Positions 1 through 8,295 of a DNA stretch of 64,000 nucleotides are shown piece by piece; positions within the stretch are counted from its first letter, which is position 1, and each line of letters begins with the position of its first letter. Location: contig NZ_PVNL01000097.1 in the NCBI RefSeq assembly GCF_002994635.1, positions 1-64,000 on the forward strand, read 5' to 3'. The notes beneath the pieces are model-generated. The model saw nothing but the letters and a program-made list of their open reading frames with translations. It ran no database searches and had not been told where the DNA came from. The translations under genes were made by a program, and so were the position numbers. The stretch is from Enhygromyxa salina. Its GTDB lineage: Bacteria > Myxococcota_A > Polyangia > Nannocystales > Nannocystaceae.

Positions 1-423
1 GTGGGTCGGCTGCTCGCGCCGGGGGGGGGCGTGGTGGAGCACTTTGATCGGTTCGTGCTGCCGAGCATTACCGAGGTTGAGTATCGGCTGGGTGATCGTA
101 GCCATATTTGTACGGTTAGCGCGCTGACGCCGATCACCGACACTCGGACTCGGCTGACGGCGGTGATCAGCTTTCGGTTGCCGTTGCCTTCGGTGGTGGT
201 CTCGCCCGTGCTTGGGCCGCTGGCGCGGGCGATCTTCAAGCAGGACGCGCGGGTGTTGGAGCGACAGGCGCGGAATGTGGCGGTGTTTGGGGGGGAGAGC
301 TTTGCGTCGAGTGAGGTTGATGCGCTGGGGCCTCAGATCATGAGGTTGCTGCGGAACGCTGAGCGGGGGGATCGGGCCGAGCTGGCGGAGCCGCATGAGC
401 ATCGGTTTTTCATGTCGGTCTAG
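1..423 (+). CDS. C-terminal part of a Rieske-type (VanA-like) oxygenase, 5' end outside window
   Basis: The reading frame is open from the first base, so this is probably the 3' part of a longer gene; the GTG at base 1 need not be the start. The 140 residues resemble the C-terminal catalytic (START-like) domain of Rieske non-haem iron oxygenases: a beta-rich stretch followed by a QDARVLERQ segment, close to the E/QDxRVLExQ helix typical of vanillate-demethylase-type oxygenases. The Rieske 2Fe-2S domain and the iron ligands would lie upstream of the window. Substrate cannot be told. Identification rests on a short motif and general composition, so it is moderate. Confidence 0.5.
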   Translation: MGRLLAPGGGVVEHFDRFVLPSITEVEYRLGDRSHICTVSALTPITDTRTRLTAVISFRLPLPSVVVSPVLGPLARAIFKQDARVLERQARNVAVFGGESFASSEVDALGPQIMRLLRNAERGDRAELAEPHEHRFFMSV

Positions 424-638
424 TGGTGGCTGGACTGATGGAGCTGTCGCTGTTTTTCTGTTCACGCTGAACGGATATGGATGTACAGGACCTTCGGGCA
501 GGGGGCAGCTTCCGCGCTAAATAGGCCACCTGTTCAGTCTGAACACATGTATAGTTCCGGGCCGCTAGCAGGTATCTGAACGTTGTTAAAGAAGGTCAAA
601 CTATACAAACAAGCAGGTACAGGACCTTCGGGCAGGGG
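424..638. other. Intergenic region with 27-bp direct repeats and dyads
   Basis: This 215-bp gap contains no convincing gene. A 27-bp sequence beginning GTACAGGACCTTCGGGCA occurs at 483-509 and again at 617-643, where it runs into the 3' end of the DUF1353 gene. Between the copies lie a 15-bp near-palindrome (TGTTCAGTCTGAACA, 531-545) and a wider inverted pair TATAGTT (550-556)/AACTATA (599-605). The block is locally AT-richer than its surroundings. It could be a small non-autonomous element or a structured RNA; function unknown. Confidence 0.5.
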
Positions 639-1103
639 TCAGCCGCCGGGGGCGACGATCAGTGGCGGTCCCGGGCGCGGATTCGTGTGGCTCGCGCCAA
701 AGTGCTTCACAGCCCAGTAGACCCGCGCCGCCCGCAGCTTGCTCATGCCGTCCTCGCAGCACATCCGCTCGAGCAGCCGGTCCGCGTCATCGCGGTGACT
801 CCGGGGCAGCAAGTTCTCGCGCATGAGCTGATACAGCGCGTCATGAACCAGCGACCCACGCATGAAGTCCAGCGTATCCCGGGTCGGCCCGCTCGGTCCG
901 TCCCACGCGTACTGGGCCTTGATGTAGATGCGCCCGTCGGCGTCGAGCACCACGTAGTCGTCCGCGACCGCCAGCCGCCGCGGCGGCACGATCCCGGTGT
1001 CGACGTCATAAGGCCGGTGGAGCTTGTACTTGTACCGACGGTGATGCTCGGGCTTTCTCAGATCCCACAGGTGAATGGCATTTATCCGACGCTGACTGGC
1101 CAT
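639..1103 (-). CDS. DUF1353 family protein
   Basis: A 154-residue protein with the DUF1353 signature: a beta-rich N-terminal half, then YAWDGPSGPTRDT and a helix RGSLVHDALYQLMR. DUF1353 proteins are found in phages, prophages and bacterial chromosomes and have no agreed function. I start at the ATG at 1103 and not at the upstream in-frame ATG at 1154, because a TAGACT box (read on the minus strand at 1116-1111) sits 7 nt before it, the leaderless layout seen repeatedly in this window. The last bases overlap one copy of the 27-bp direct repeat. No operon partner is visible. Confidence 0.75.
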   Translation of the reverse strand: MASQRRINAIHLWDLRKPEHHRRYKYKLHRPYDVDTGIVPPRRLAVADDYVVLDADGRIYIKAQYAWDGPSGPTRDTLDFMRGSLVHDALYQLMRENLLPRSHRDDADRLLERMCCEDGMSKLRAARVYWAVKHFGASHTNPRPGPPLIVAPGG

Positions 1104-1154
1104 GGCCCCGAGTCTAATACGTCCGCGTGATTCGTGGATAGCTCGATCTGTCAT

Positions 1155-1303
1155 CAGCTCGGGTCAGGCTTCTGACCCGCTTGCAAGAGCTGTTATCAGC
1201 TCGGGTCAGGCTTCTGACCCGCTTGCAGGCGGCATTCGTAGACTGGTTCAGCGTGGGCAGCGGGCTGTTTCAGCTCGGGTCAGGCTTCTGATCCGCTTGC
1301 AGG
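1155..1303. repeat. Cluster of alternating hairpin repeats (copy 1)
   Basis: Three head-to-tail copies start at 1155, 1197 and 1271. Each carries a stem GGGTCAG-GCTT-CTGACCC; neighbouring copies are joined by a second stem GAGCTG-TTAT-CAGCTC. A linker containing TAGACTGGTTCA and GTGGGCAGCG is shared, in inverted orientation, with the cluster at 22960-23106. The third copy has a G-T wobble in place of a G-C pair. The cluster lies between the starts of the DUF1353 gene and the end of the LysR gene. It looks like a REP-type dispersed intergenic element. Confidence 0.75.
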
Positions 1304-1313
1304 CAGCGAACTG

Positions 1314-2222
1314 TCACCGCGCCTCGCGGGCCACGCTGATCAGCTGCTCGCGCAACCACGCGTGGCCAGGGTCGCTGCGATGCAGCTCATGCCACCCTAG
1401 GTGCAGCACGACGGGGGGCAGCTCGATCGGCGGCTCGAGCACGCGCAGCGGATGGACCTCGACAAACCGGGCCGCGATCCGCGACGGCAAGGTCGCCACG
1501 CGCTGGGTCCCAACCAGCAAGTACGGCACGCTCGAGAACGTCGGCACTTGCACGCTCACCCGTCGGCTCAGCCCCTGCTCGGCGAGCGTGCGATCCACGA
1601 CGCCGCCCGGTCGCTCGCCCGGGGCGACCAACACATGTTCGAGCTTCACGTAGCGCGACAGCGACAGCCGACGACTCGCGTGCTCCGCCCAGACCACACA
1701 GGAGTAGGTGTCCTCGTGGAGCGGCGTCCAGACCACCCCCGCGGCGCTGCGAAACCGCGGCGAGACGTACAGATCCAGGCTCCCCGCCTCGAGCTCGCGC
1801 CGGCTCTGGACCGACAGCTGCCGCACGACCACGTCGACCCCCGGCGCTCGCTCGGCCAGGCCCCCCATCCACGGCCCGAGCAGCGTCAGCTGGCTGTAGT
1901 CCATGGCCGCGATCTGAAAGCTCCGCTGCGCGGTCAGGGGATCAAAGCGCGCGCGCGGCTCGAGCAGCCCGCCGAGATCGCCCAGCGCTCGGCGCAGCGG
2001 GGCGGCCAGCTCGCGCGCGCGGCGAGTTGGACGCATGCCCCGCCCGGTGCGCACGAACAGCTCGTCGTCAAACAGCTCGCGCAGCTTGGCCAGCGAGCGA
2101 CTGACCGCCGACTGACTCAGTCGCAGGCGCCGTGCAGCCGCGCTCACGCTCTCCTCGGTGAGCAACAGATCGAGGATCACGAGCAGGTTGAGGTCGATCT
2201 GGGTGAGTTGCGTCTGAGTCAT
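1314..2222 (-). CDS. LysR-family transcriptional regulator
   Basis: A 302-residue LysR-type regulator. The N-terminal winged helix-turn-helix is clear (LNLLVILDLLLTEESVSAAARRL, then SQSAVSRSLAKLRELF and the typical DELFVRTGRGMRPT segment); residues 90-300 form the periplasmic-binding-protein-like effector domain. The ATG at 2222 is preceded at 7 nt by a TATCAT box, so the transcript may be leaderless; a GTG at 2228 is the alternative. It is transcribed away from the alpha/beta hydrolase gene at 2280, the usual LysR-target arrangement, so it probably controls that gene and itself. The inducer is unknown. Confidence 0.92.
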   Translation of the reverse strand: MTQTQLTQIDLNLLVILDLLLTEESVSAAARRLRLSQSAVSRSLAKLRELFDDELFVRTGRGMRPTRRARELAAPLRRALGDLGGLLEPRARFDPLTAQRSFQIAAMDYSQLTLLGPWMGGLAERAPGVDVVVRQLSVQSRRELEAGSLDLYVSPRFRSAAGVVWTPLHEDTYSCVVWAEHASRRLSLSRYVKLEHVLVAPGERPGGVVDRTLAEQGLSRRVSVQVPTFSSVPYLLVGTQRVATLPSRIAARFVEVHPLRVLEPPIELPPVVLHLGWHELHRSDPGHAWLREQLISVAREAR

Positions 2223-2226
2223 GGTC

Positions 2227-2237
2227 ACTATGATAGT
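2227..2237. promoter_or_regulatory. Dyad in the LysR/hydrolase divergent promoter
   Basis: A perfect 11-bp dyad ACTATGATAGT is centred on 2232. Its ATGATA part is the -10-like box of the LysR gene read on the minus strand, and TATGAT on the plus strand could be the -10 box of the hydrolase gene. A regulator bound here could act on both promoters, as expected for LysR autoregulation. Confidence 0.45.
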
Positions 2238-2279
2238 AATGCATTGGACGCACGACGCGTCGGCGCCAGACTCGGGGAC

Positions 2280-3140
2280 ATGCCCAACACCCTCTCGCTG
2301 ATTCGCACCGCCAACGGATTGCTCTCACCGGTGGTCCCCCGGGTCTCGGCCAGGATCGCCGCGCACTTGTTCACGACCCCGCGGCGCCACGCGCCTCCGG
2401 TGCGCGAGTTGATCAGCGAGCAACAGGGCGAGCGGCTGACCATCGCTGGCGGACCCGACTTCGAGCAGCTCTCGGCGCTGCGCTTTGGTCGGGGCCCGCG
2501 GATCCTCGCGATCCACGGCTGGGAGGGGCGGGCGACCCAGTGGGGCCCGCTCGCCGAGCAGCTCGATCGCGCGGGCTTCGAGCTGGTCGCGATCGACGGG
2601 CCAGCCCACGGGCAGTCGCCGGGTCGCCACGCACACCCGATCGCGTTCGCCAACGCGCTGCTCGCCGCGGATCGGCAGCTCGGTCCGTTCGCCGCGGTAA
2701 TCGGACACTCGATGGGCGTGCCTGCGGTCGCGGTCGCGCTCAGTCGCGGGCTTCGGGCCGAGCAGGCCGTGCTGATCGCGGGCCCCTCCAACGTCGAGGG
2801 CGTACTCGGTCGGTTCGCGGCGATGTTGGGTCTGGCTCCGGCGGCGACGCGGCAGTTCGAGACCCGCATCCAGGGCATCGTCGGCGCGCCAGCCGAGCAG
2901 CTCTCGATCGCCACGCTCGGTCGGCAGCTGCGTCAGCCGGCGTTGGTGATTCACAGCAAGGACGATCGGGAGATCCCGTTCGCCGACGCGCTGGACCACG
3001 CTCGACACTGGCAAAACGCGACGCTGCACGCCGTCAATGGGCTGGGCCATCGTCGGATCGTCCGCGACGAGGGCGTGATCGAGGCGATCGTCGCCACGGT
3101 CGCGGCGGCCCAGCGGGTTCGCAGCTCAGCGCGCTGCTGA
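2280..3140 (+). CDS. Alpha/beta hydrolase
   Basis: A 286-residue alpha/beta-hydrolase. The nucleophile elbow GHSMG, an early HGWEGRATQW oxyanion strand, the acid-region segment SKDDREIP and the catalytic histidine in NGLGHRRI appear in the expected order, so the Ser-Asp-His triad looks intact. I use the ATG at 2280 because upstream sequence is the divergent promoter; the open frame runs much further 5' only as a shadow of the LysR gene. Its last 15 bases overlap the convergent acetyltransferase gene. Substrate is not predictable; the family covers esterases, thioesterases and dehalogenases. Confidence 0.9.
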   Translation: MPNTLSLIRTANGLLSPVVPRVSARIAAHLFTTPRRHAPPVRELISEQQGERLTIAGGPDFEQLSALRFGRGPRILAIHGWEGRATQWGPLAEQLDRAGFELVAIDGPAHGQSPGRHAHPIAFANALLAADRQLGPFAAVIGHSMGVPAVAVALSRGLRAEQAVLIAGPSNVEGVLGRFAAMLGLAPAATRQFETRIQGIVGAPAEQLSIATLGRQLRQPALVIHSKDDREIPFADALDHARHWQNATLHAVNGLGHRRIVRDEGVIEAIVATVAAAQRVRSSARC

Positions 3141-3938
3141 TCCGTCCTCGAAGATCTCCACCCACCGCGAGCGCATCAGGCCCATGCGCAAGATGTCCAG
3201 GCGCTCCGCCGCGCCCTGCAGCTCCTGCAAGAACACGCCCTCCAGCGCAAACCCAAACTGACTGTTCAAGTTCAGGTTCCGCACGTTGACATCAGTTGAA
3301 TAGATATAGACCTTCTCGTACGCCAAGATCTTGAACGCGTAATACAAGAACGCAAACGTCGCCCGCTTGCCGATCCCCATGCCCTGCAGCTCGCGGTGAC
3401 CCACGAGCTTGCGCATCTCGAGCCGCCGCGCGTGCTCGTCGAGGTTCTCGGCGCCAATGATCCCGACCGGCTCGCCCTCGTACTCGATACAAAAGTACCG
3501 ACACGCCGCGCTGGCAAAGTGAGCCGCGAGCCGCTCGGTCCCCGCGGGTCCGTCGGGGCCTGCCGTGGTCGTGGGGTAGGGCGTCACAAAGCTCGATCGA
3601 ACCCCCGGCTCGGCCAACCACTCGCTGACGCGATCGAGCAGGCCGTCGTCGAGCGGGCGCAGCACCACGCTGCGATCGACCTGCAGCAGCTGCTCGTCGG
3701 CCCAGCGATCGCTGATGTTGCTGACGTCGAAGATCCGGCTGTAGAAGTGGTCCTGCTTGCTGGGTTGGTTCTCCTGGTGCGACACGTGGCCGAGCAGGTG
3801 CGTGGCGATCGTCACGATGTCGCCCTTGGGCACGCCATAGTTGACCAGCTCGTTGAAGAAGCCCTTGGTCACCAGCTTGAGCATCTGCTCTTGCTGGCGC
3901 CGCTCGACGTGCTCGAGATCCGATTTGTCCGTGGTCAT
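3126..3938 (-). CDS. GNAT-family N-acetyltransferase
   Basis: A 270-residue protein whose C-terminal 180 residues form a GNAT acetyltransferase of the RimJ/RimL type: YEGEPVGIIGAENLD, the acetyl-CoA-binding segment GHRELQGMGIGKRATFAFLYYAF, and the final strand NSQFGFALEGVF. The N-terminal 90 residues are an extra helical region of unknown role. I prefer the ATG at 3938, with a G-rich stretch just upstream, over the in-frame start at 3968. The gene converges on the hydrolase gene with a 15-bp overlap. Acceptor substrate (protein N-terminus or small molecule) unknown. Confidence 0.85.
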   Translation of the reverse strand: MTTDKSDLEHVERRQQEQMLKLVTKGFFNELVNYGVPKGDIVTIATHLLGHVSHQENQPSKQDHFYSRIFDVSNISDRWADEQLLQVDRSVVLRPLDDGLLDRVSEWLAEPGVRSSFVTPYPTTTAGPDGPAGTERLAAHFASAACRYFCIEYEGEPVGIIGAENLDEHARRLEMRKLVGHRELQGMGIGKRATFAFLYYAFKILAYEKVYIYSTDVNVRNLNLNSQFGFALEGVFLQELQGAAERLDILRMGLMRSRWVEIFEDGSAAR

Positions 3939-3978
3939 GGTCCCCCCGCAGCGGAGCCACGATAACACCCCCGGTCTC

Positions 3979-4545
3979 TCAGTCGTGCGCGGTGACGCGC
4001 TTGGCGAGGGCGAGCAGCGTGTCGACCGGCGCGTTGTCGTGATAGTCGTCGTTGACCCACGCGTAGTGCAGCACGCCGCCGGGCCCGATCACATGGGTGG
4101 CCCCAAACTTGAATGGATTGGGCCCGGTCTTGCCCTGGCGCGCGCCGTAGATCCTGGCCTTCAGCGCCGCCCACAAGACCCTGGGTCGGAGGATGCCAAA
4201 CCACTGGCCCTGCTTGACGCGGATGACCTCGTGGCTGGCCATGGTCTTGTCGACCAGCACCAGGTAGGGGATTTTTCGCTCGGCCACGAACTCGCGCGCG
4301 TACTGGCGGCCCCCGGTGCCAATCGCGATCAGCCGCGCGCCTGTAGCCTCGAAGTCGCCGTAGAAGTCCCGCAGCGCGCCGGCGTAGTGGCGGCACAAAA
4401 TGCACCCGAAGTGACGCAGGTGGATGAGCACGACCGGACGCTCGGACCAGAGCTCGCCGAGCGTGTAGGTGTTGTCGTCCGCGTCGACCAGCGTGATGCT
4501 GGCCAGCGCGCTGGGCACCTCGGGCCTGCGGTCGACCTCCGCCAC
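3979..4545 (-). CDS. AhpC/TSA-type peroxiredoxin-like protein
   Basis: A 188-residue thioredoxin-fold protein of the peroxiredoxin-like AhpC/TSA group. It has the strand VVLIHLRHFGCILCRHYAGAL with a CxxC pair at the peroxidatic position, GARLIAIGTGG and a C-terminal ATHVIGPGGVLHYAWVNDD strand. CxxC members resemble the vertebrate PRXL2/SelL proteins more than classical peroxiredoxins, so a thiol oxidoreductase role is as likely as peroxide reduction. The GTG start at 4545 follows a TAGCGT box by 6 nt, indicating a leaderless mRNA. Confidence 0.82.
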   Translation of the reverse strand: MAEVDRRPEVPSALASITLVDADDNTYTLGELWSERPVVLIHLRHFGCILCRHYAGALRDFYGDFEATGARLIAIGTGGRQYAREFVAERKIPYLVLVDKTMASHEVIRVKQGQWFGILRPRVLWAALKARIYGARQGKTGPNPFKFGATHVIGPGGVLHYAWVNDDYHDNAPVDTLLALAKRVTAHD

Positions 4546-4644
4546 GAGCGCACGCTAGCACGCGGTGTCCGGCGAGCGACAGATGCCAGAGTTTGCGGTC
4601 CGCCGGTCAGCGAGGGGCCTAAATCAAAGGCCTGAATCAAGCGC

Positions 4645-5892
4645 CTAAATCACAGGATAGTGCAGGCGCATGGACAGCGCCCCAAGCTCGATCGACACCC
4701 CGTCGTCGAGCTGCACGGGCTCGGTGATGGCTCGGCCGCCAACCCGACACAGCCCCGCTTCGACCGGCGTGAGCACAGCTGGAGCCCCCGGCCCGAGCCA
4801 GTCGAGCTTGGCCACGATCCGCGCCTCGCCCCACGCTGCCCCGCCGCCGATCCCGGCCAGCGCGACGGTGCCGGTCTGCTCGCCGATCGTGTGACTGCCC
4901 GGTACGATGATCTCGCTGCTGCGCTCGAGATCGAGGGTCGCGGCGACCGGCAGCTCGTACTCGTTGTGAAGGATCTCGGCCAGCATCCGCGCTGCGACGC
5001 CGCCGGTCGCGGGTCGCTGCTCGGGGTCCTTGGCCAACATGGCGTGGACGACGGCGCGGGCGTCGTCGCTGAGCATGCGCCCCTGCGGGTGCTCCTGAAT
5101 CGGGACCAGGTCCTTCTTGACGTGGGCCCCCAACCACCGGATCGGCTTTTGTGACAAGCGCAGGACCACGCTGGCCCAGGGCTCGTCGGGGAAGTAGGGC
5201 ACGCGCCCGGTCAGCAGCTCGTAGAGCACCACGCCGAGGCTGTAGACGTCGCTCGCGGGGGTCAGGATCCCGGACTCGACCTGCTCGGGCTGGGCGTAGT
5301 GCGGGGTGCCGATCAGCATGTGGCCGATGGTGGCCTGCTCGCCCACGGTCACGCTGGGATCCCAGGCCCGCGCGAGCCCAAAGTCGATGACCTTGAGCTG
5401 CTCGGTGCGGCGCGTGGCCCCAGCGCGGCGCCGACAGATCCACAGGTTCTCGGGCTTGACGTCGCGGTGCACGATGCCCTGTCGGTGCGCCTCGTCGAGA
5501 CCGACGCAGGCCTGGTAGATCAGGCCAAGCGCGCGCTCGGGCAACATGGGCTCGTCGAAGTCGTGCAGCTGCAGCAGCGTGCTGCCGTCGAGCAGCTCCA
5601 TGACCATGTACCAGCGCTCGTCGGAGCCCATCCCGTGATCGAGGATGTGGACGACGTTGGGGTTGTGCAGCGACTGCAGCGCCCGGATCTCACGCAGCGC
5701 CCGGATCGCGGTGGTCTCCGAGCTGAGCGGCACCCGCGAGATCTTGAGCGCGATCACTCGATCGCCGTAGCTGGGGTGCTGGGCCGCGAACACCCGCGCG
5801 TAGCTGCCCCGACCGAGCACGGCGAGGATCTCGAAGTCGTCGTAGCGGTCCCCGGCGCGGAGCTCGAGCTCTTCAATGATCACTTGAGCCAT
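4645..5892 (-). CDS. Eukaryotic-like Ser/Thr protein kinase with FHA-like tail
   Basis: A 415-residue Hanks-type kinase with an intact active site: glycine loop GRGSYARVFA, lysine in ALKISR, catalytic loop HRDVKPEN, metal-binding DFGLAR, then GTPHYAQPEQ in the activation segment. There is no membrane segment, so it is probably cytoplasmic. The last 90 residues contain VGGRAITEPVQL-DDG-IELG, which follows the pattern of the end of an FHA (phosphothreonine-binding) domain; this is an inference. It is a paralogue of the kinase 14 bp upstream on the same strand, with which it probably forms an operon. Confidence 0.92.
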   Translation of the reverse strand: MAQVIIEELELRAGDRYDDFEILAVLGRGSYARVFAAQHPSYGDRVIALKISRVPLSSETTAIRALREIRALQSLHNPNVVHILDHGMGSDERWYMVMELLDGSTLLQLHDFDEPMLPERALGLIYQACVGLDEAHRQGIVHRDVKPENLWICRRRAGATRRTEQLKVIDFGLARAWDPSVTVGEQATIGHMLIGTPHYAQPEQVESGILTPASDVYSLGVVLYELLTGRVPYFPDEPWASVVLRLSQKPIRWLGAHVKKDLVPIQEHPQGRMLSDDARAVVHAMLAKDPEQRPATGGVAARMLAEILHNEYELPVAATLDLERSSEIIVPGSHTIGEQTGTVALAGIGGGAAWGEARIVAKLDWLGPGAPAVLTPVEAGLCRVGGRAITEPVQLDDGVSIELGALSMRLHYPVI

Positions 5893-5906
5893 GGCGGGGA
5901 ATTCGA

Positions 5907-7148
<1,242 letters not shown>

Positions 7149-7191
7149 CACACAGACGCAGGGCGCCTGCGCGACAATACCCCAGCTCCGA

Positions 7192-8142
7192 TCAGATCGG
7201 CCCCAGCTTTTGATATTCGCTGGGTGTCATGCCCATGTGCCGCGCGAACGCCCGCGAGAACGAGGGGTGATCCGCAAACCCGACGCTGAGCGCGACCTCG
7301 AGGATTGGGAGCTCGGTGGTCCGCAGCTTCCGCGCGGCGTGGCACAGCCGCAGGGTCCGCAGATACGCCCCGGGCGTCATCCCAACCACCTGCGAGAACT
7401 GCCGCAAGAAGTGGTACTTCGACAGGCCCGCGACCTCCGCGAGCTCGTCGAGGGTCACGTTCGCCGCGCCCTCGCTGGTCTCGAGGTTGCGGATGAACTC
7501 GACCGAGCGGGCGATCTTGCGGTGGCCGACGCGGTTGGTCGAGCGCAACATCGGCTGGCGAAGATTGGAGAATTCCTCGAACGCGAGCAGCACGACCTCG
7601 TGCAGGGCCGAGTCGATCGAGAGATCGGGCGGAGCCGCTGGCGCGGGCGCGTGCACGTGCGCGGTGGCGTCGTCGGGCAGCTCGATCTCGGGATCCGCCG
7701 GGGTGCCCGGGTGAGGGTACAGGCGGCTGCCGTGGTGCTCGCGGACCAGGCCCAGCAAGTCCACGAGCCGGGCGATCAGCTCGGCGTGGGGGCCGGCCTT
7801 GATCACGGTGAACTCGGGCGTGGCGGTGGGCGCCCCGAGCTCGGCGGCGAGCTGCTCGACGACCTCACGGTCGACGTACAGGCTGAGGTACTCGAGCTCC
7901 TGGTTGCCGGTCTGGTTGCCGGTGTGAACCTGCTGCGGGTTGATGAGCACGACCTCACCCGCGGAGAAGCGCTCGGTCTTGCCGCTGACCTGGCACTCTT
8001 CTTCGCCCTGGAGCTGCGCGCAGATCAGGTACTCGTCGTGAAAGTGAGGGCTCAGCGGCAGCGCCGAGTTTGGCCCCCACGCGTGGTAGAGCGTGAACCC
8101 GGCGCCACCATAGAACGCAGCGCGAAGGTCGAGGCGGGACAT
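7192..8142 (-). CDS. AraC-family transcriptional regulator
   Basis: A 316-residue AraC/XylS regulator. Residues 1-110 are a cupin-like sensor (SPHFHDEYLICAQLQGEEE, SAGEVVLINPQQVHTG). A proline/alanine-rich insert near residues 145-180 separates it from the paired helix-turn-helix domain at the C-terminus (LDELAEVAGLSKYHFLRQF and EVALSVGFADHPSFSRAFARHMGMTPSEYQ). It is transcribed away from the aminotransferase operon at 8296, so it probably controls it, perhaps in response to an amino acid or product of that pathway. Confidence 0.9.
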   Translation of the reverse strand: MSRLDLRAAFYGGAGFTLYHAWGPNSALPLSPHFHDEYLICAQLQGEEECQVSGKTERFSAGEVVLINPQQVHTGNQTGNQELEYLSLYVDREVVEQLAAELGAPTATPEFTVIKAGPHAELIARLVDLLGLVREHHGSRLYPHPGTPADPEIELPDDATAHVHAPAPAAPPDLSIDSALHEVVLLAFEEFSNLRQPMLRSTNRVGHRKIARSVEFIRNLETSEGAANVTLDELAEVAGLSKYHFLRQFSQVVGMTPGAYLRTLRLCHAARKLRTTELPILEVALSVGFADHPSFSRAFARHMGMTPSEYQKLGPI

Positions 8143-8283
8143 CGACCCTACCTTTACCCAAATCGCGGGCAGCGACCAGATGGTCCAACCGCCCCACCGT
8201 CGGAGCCCACCAGACCCGCGATGTCCGCGCGAATTCGGCAAGACGCCGCAATCGGCGACATGTCCGTGGCTGCGGCGCCCTCG

Positions 8284-8289
8284 TACACT
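8284..8289 (+). promoter_or_regulatory. -10-like box of the aminotransferase operon
   Basis: TACACT lies 6 nt upstream of the GTG at 8296. The same TACACT-(7 nt)-GTG layout precedes the cupin gene at 42238. It suggests a leaderless transcript and decides the start chosen for the fusion gene. Confidence 0.5.
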
Positions 8290-8295
8290 TGGGGC

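Noticed and set aside
1401..2279. 5' extension of the hydrolase gene
   Set aside because: This part is opposite the LysR gene and its divergent promoter; protein similarity begins at the ATG at 2280.
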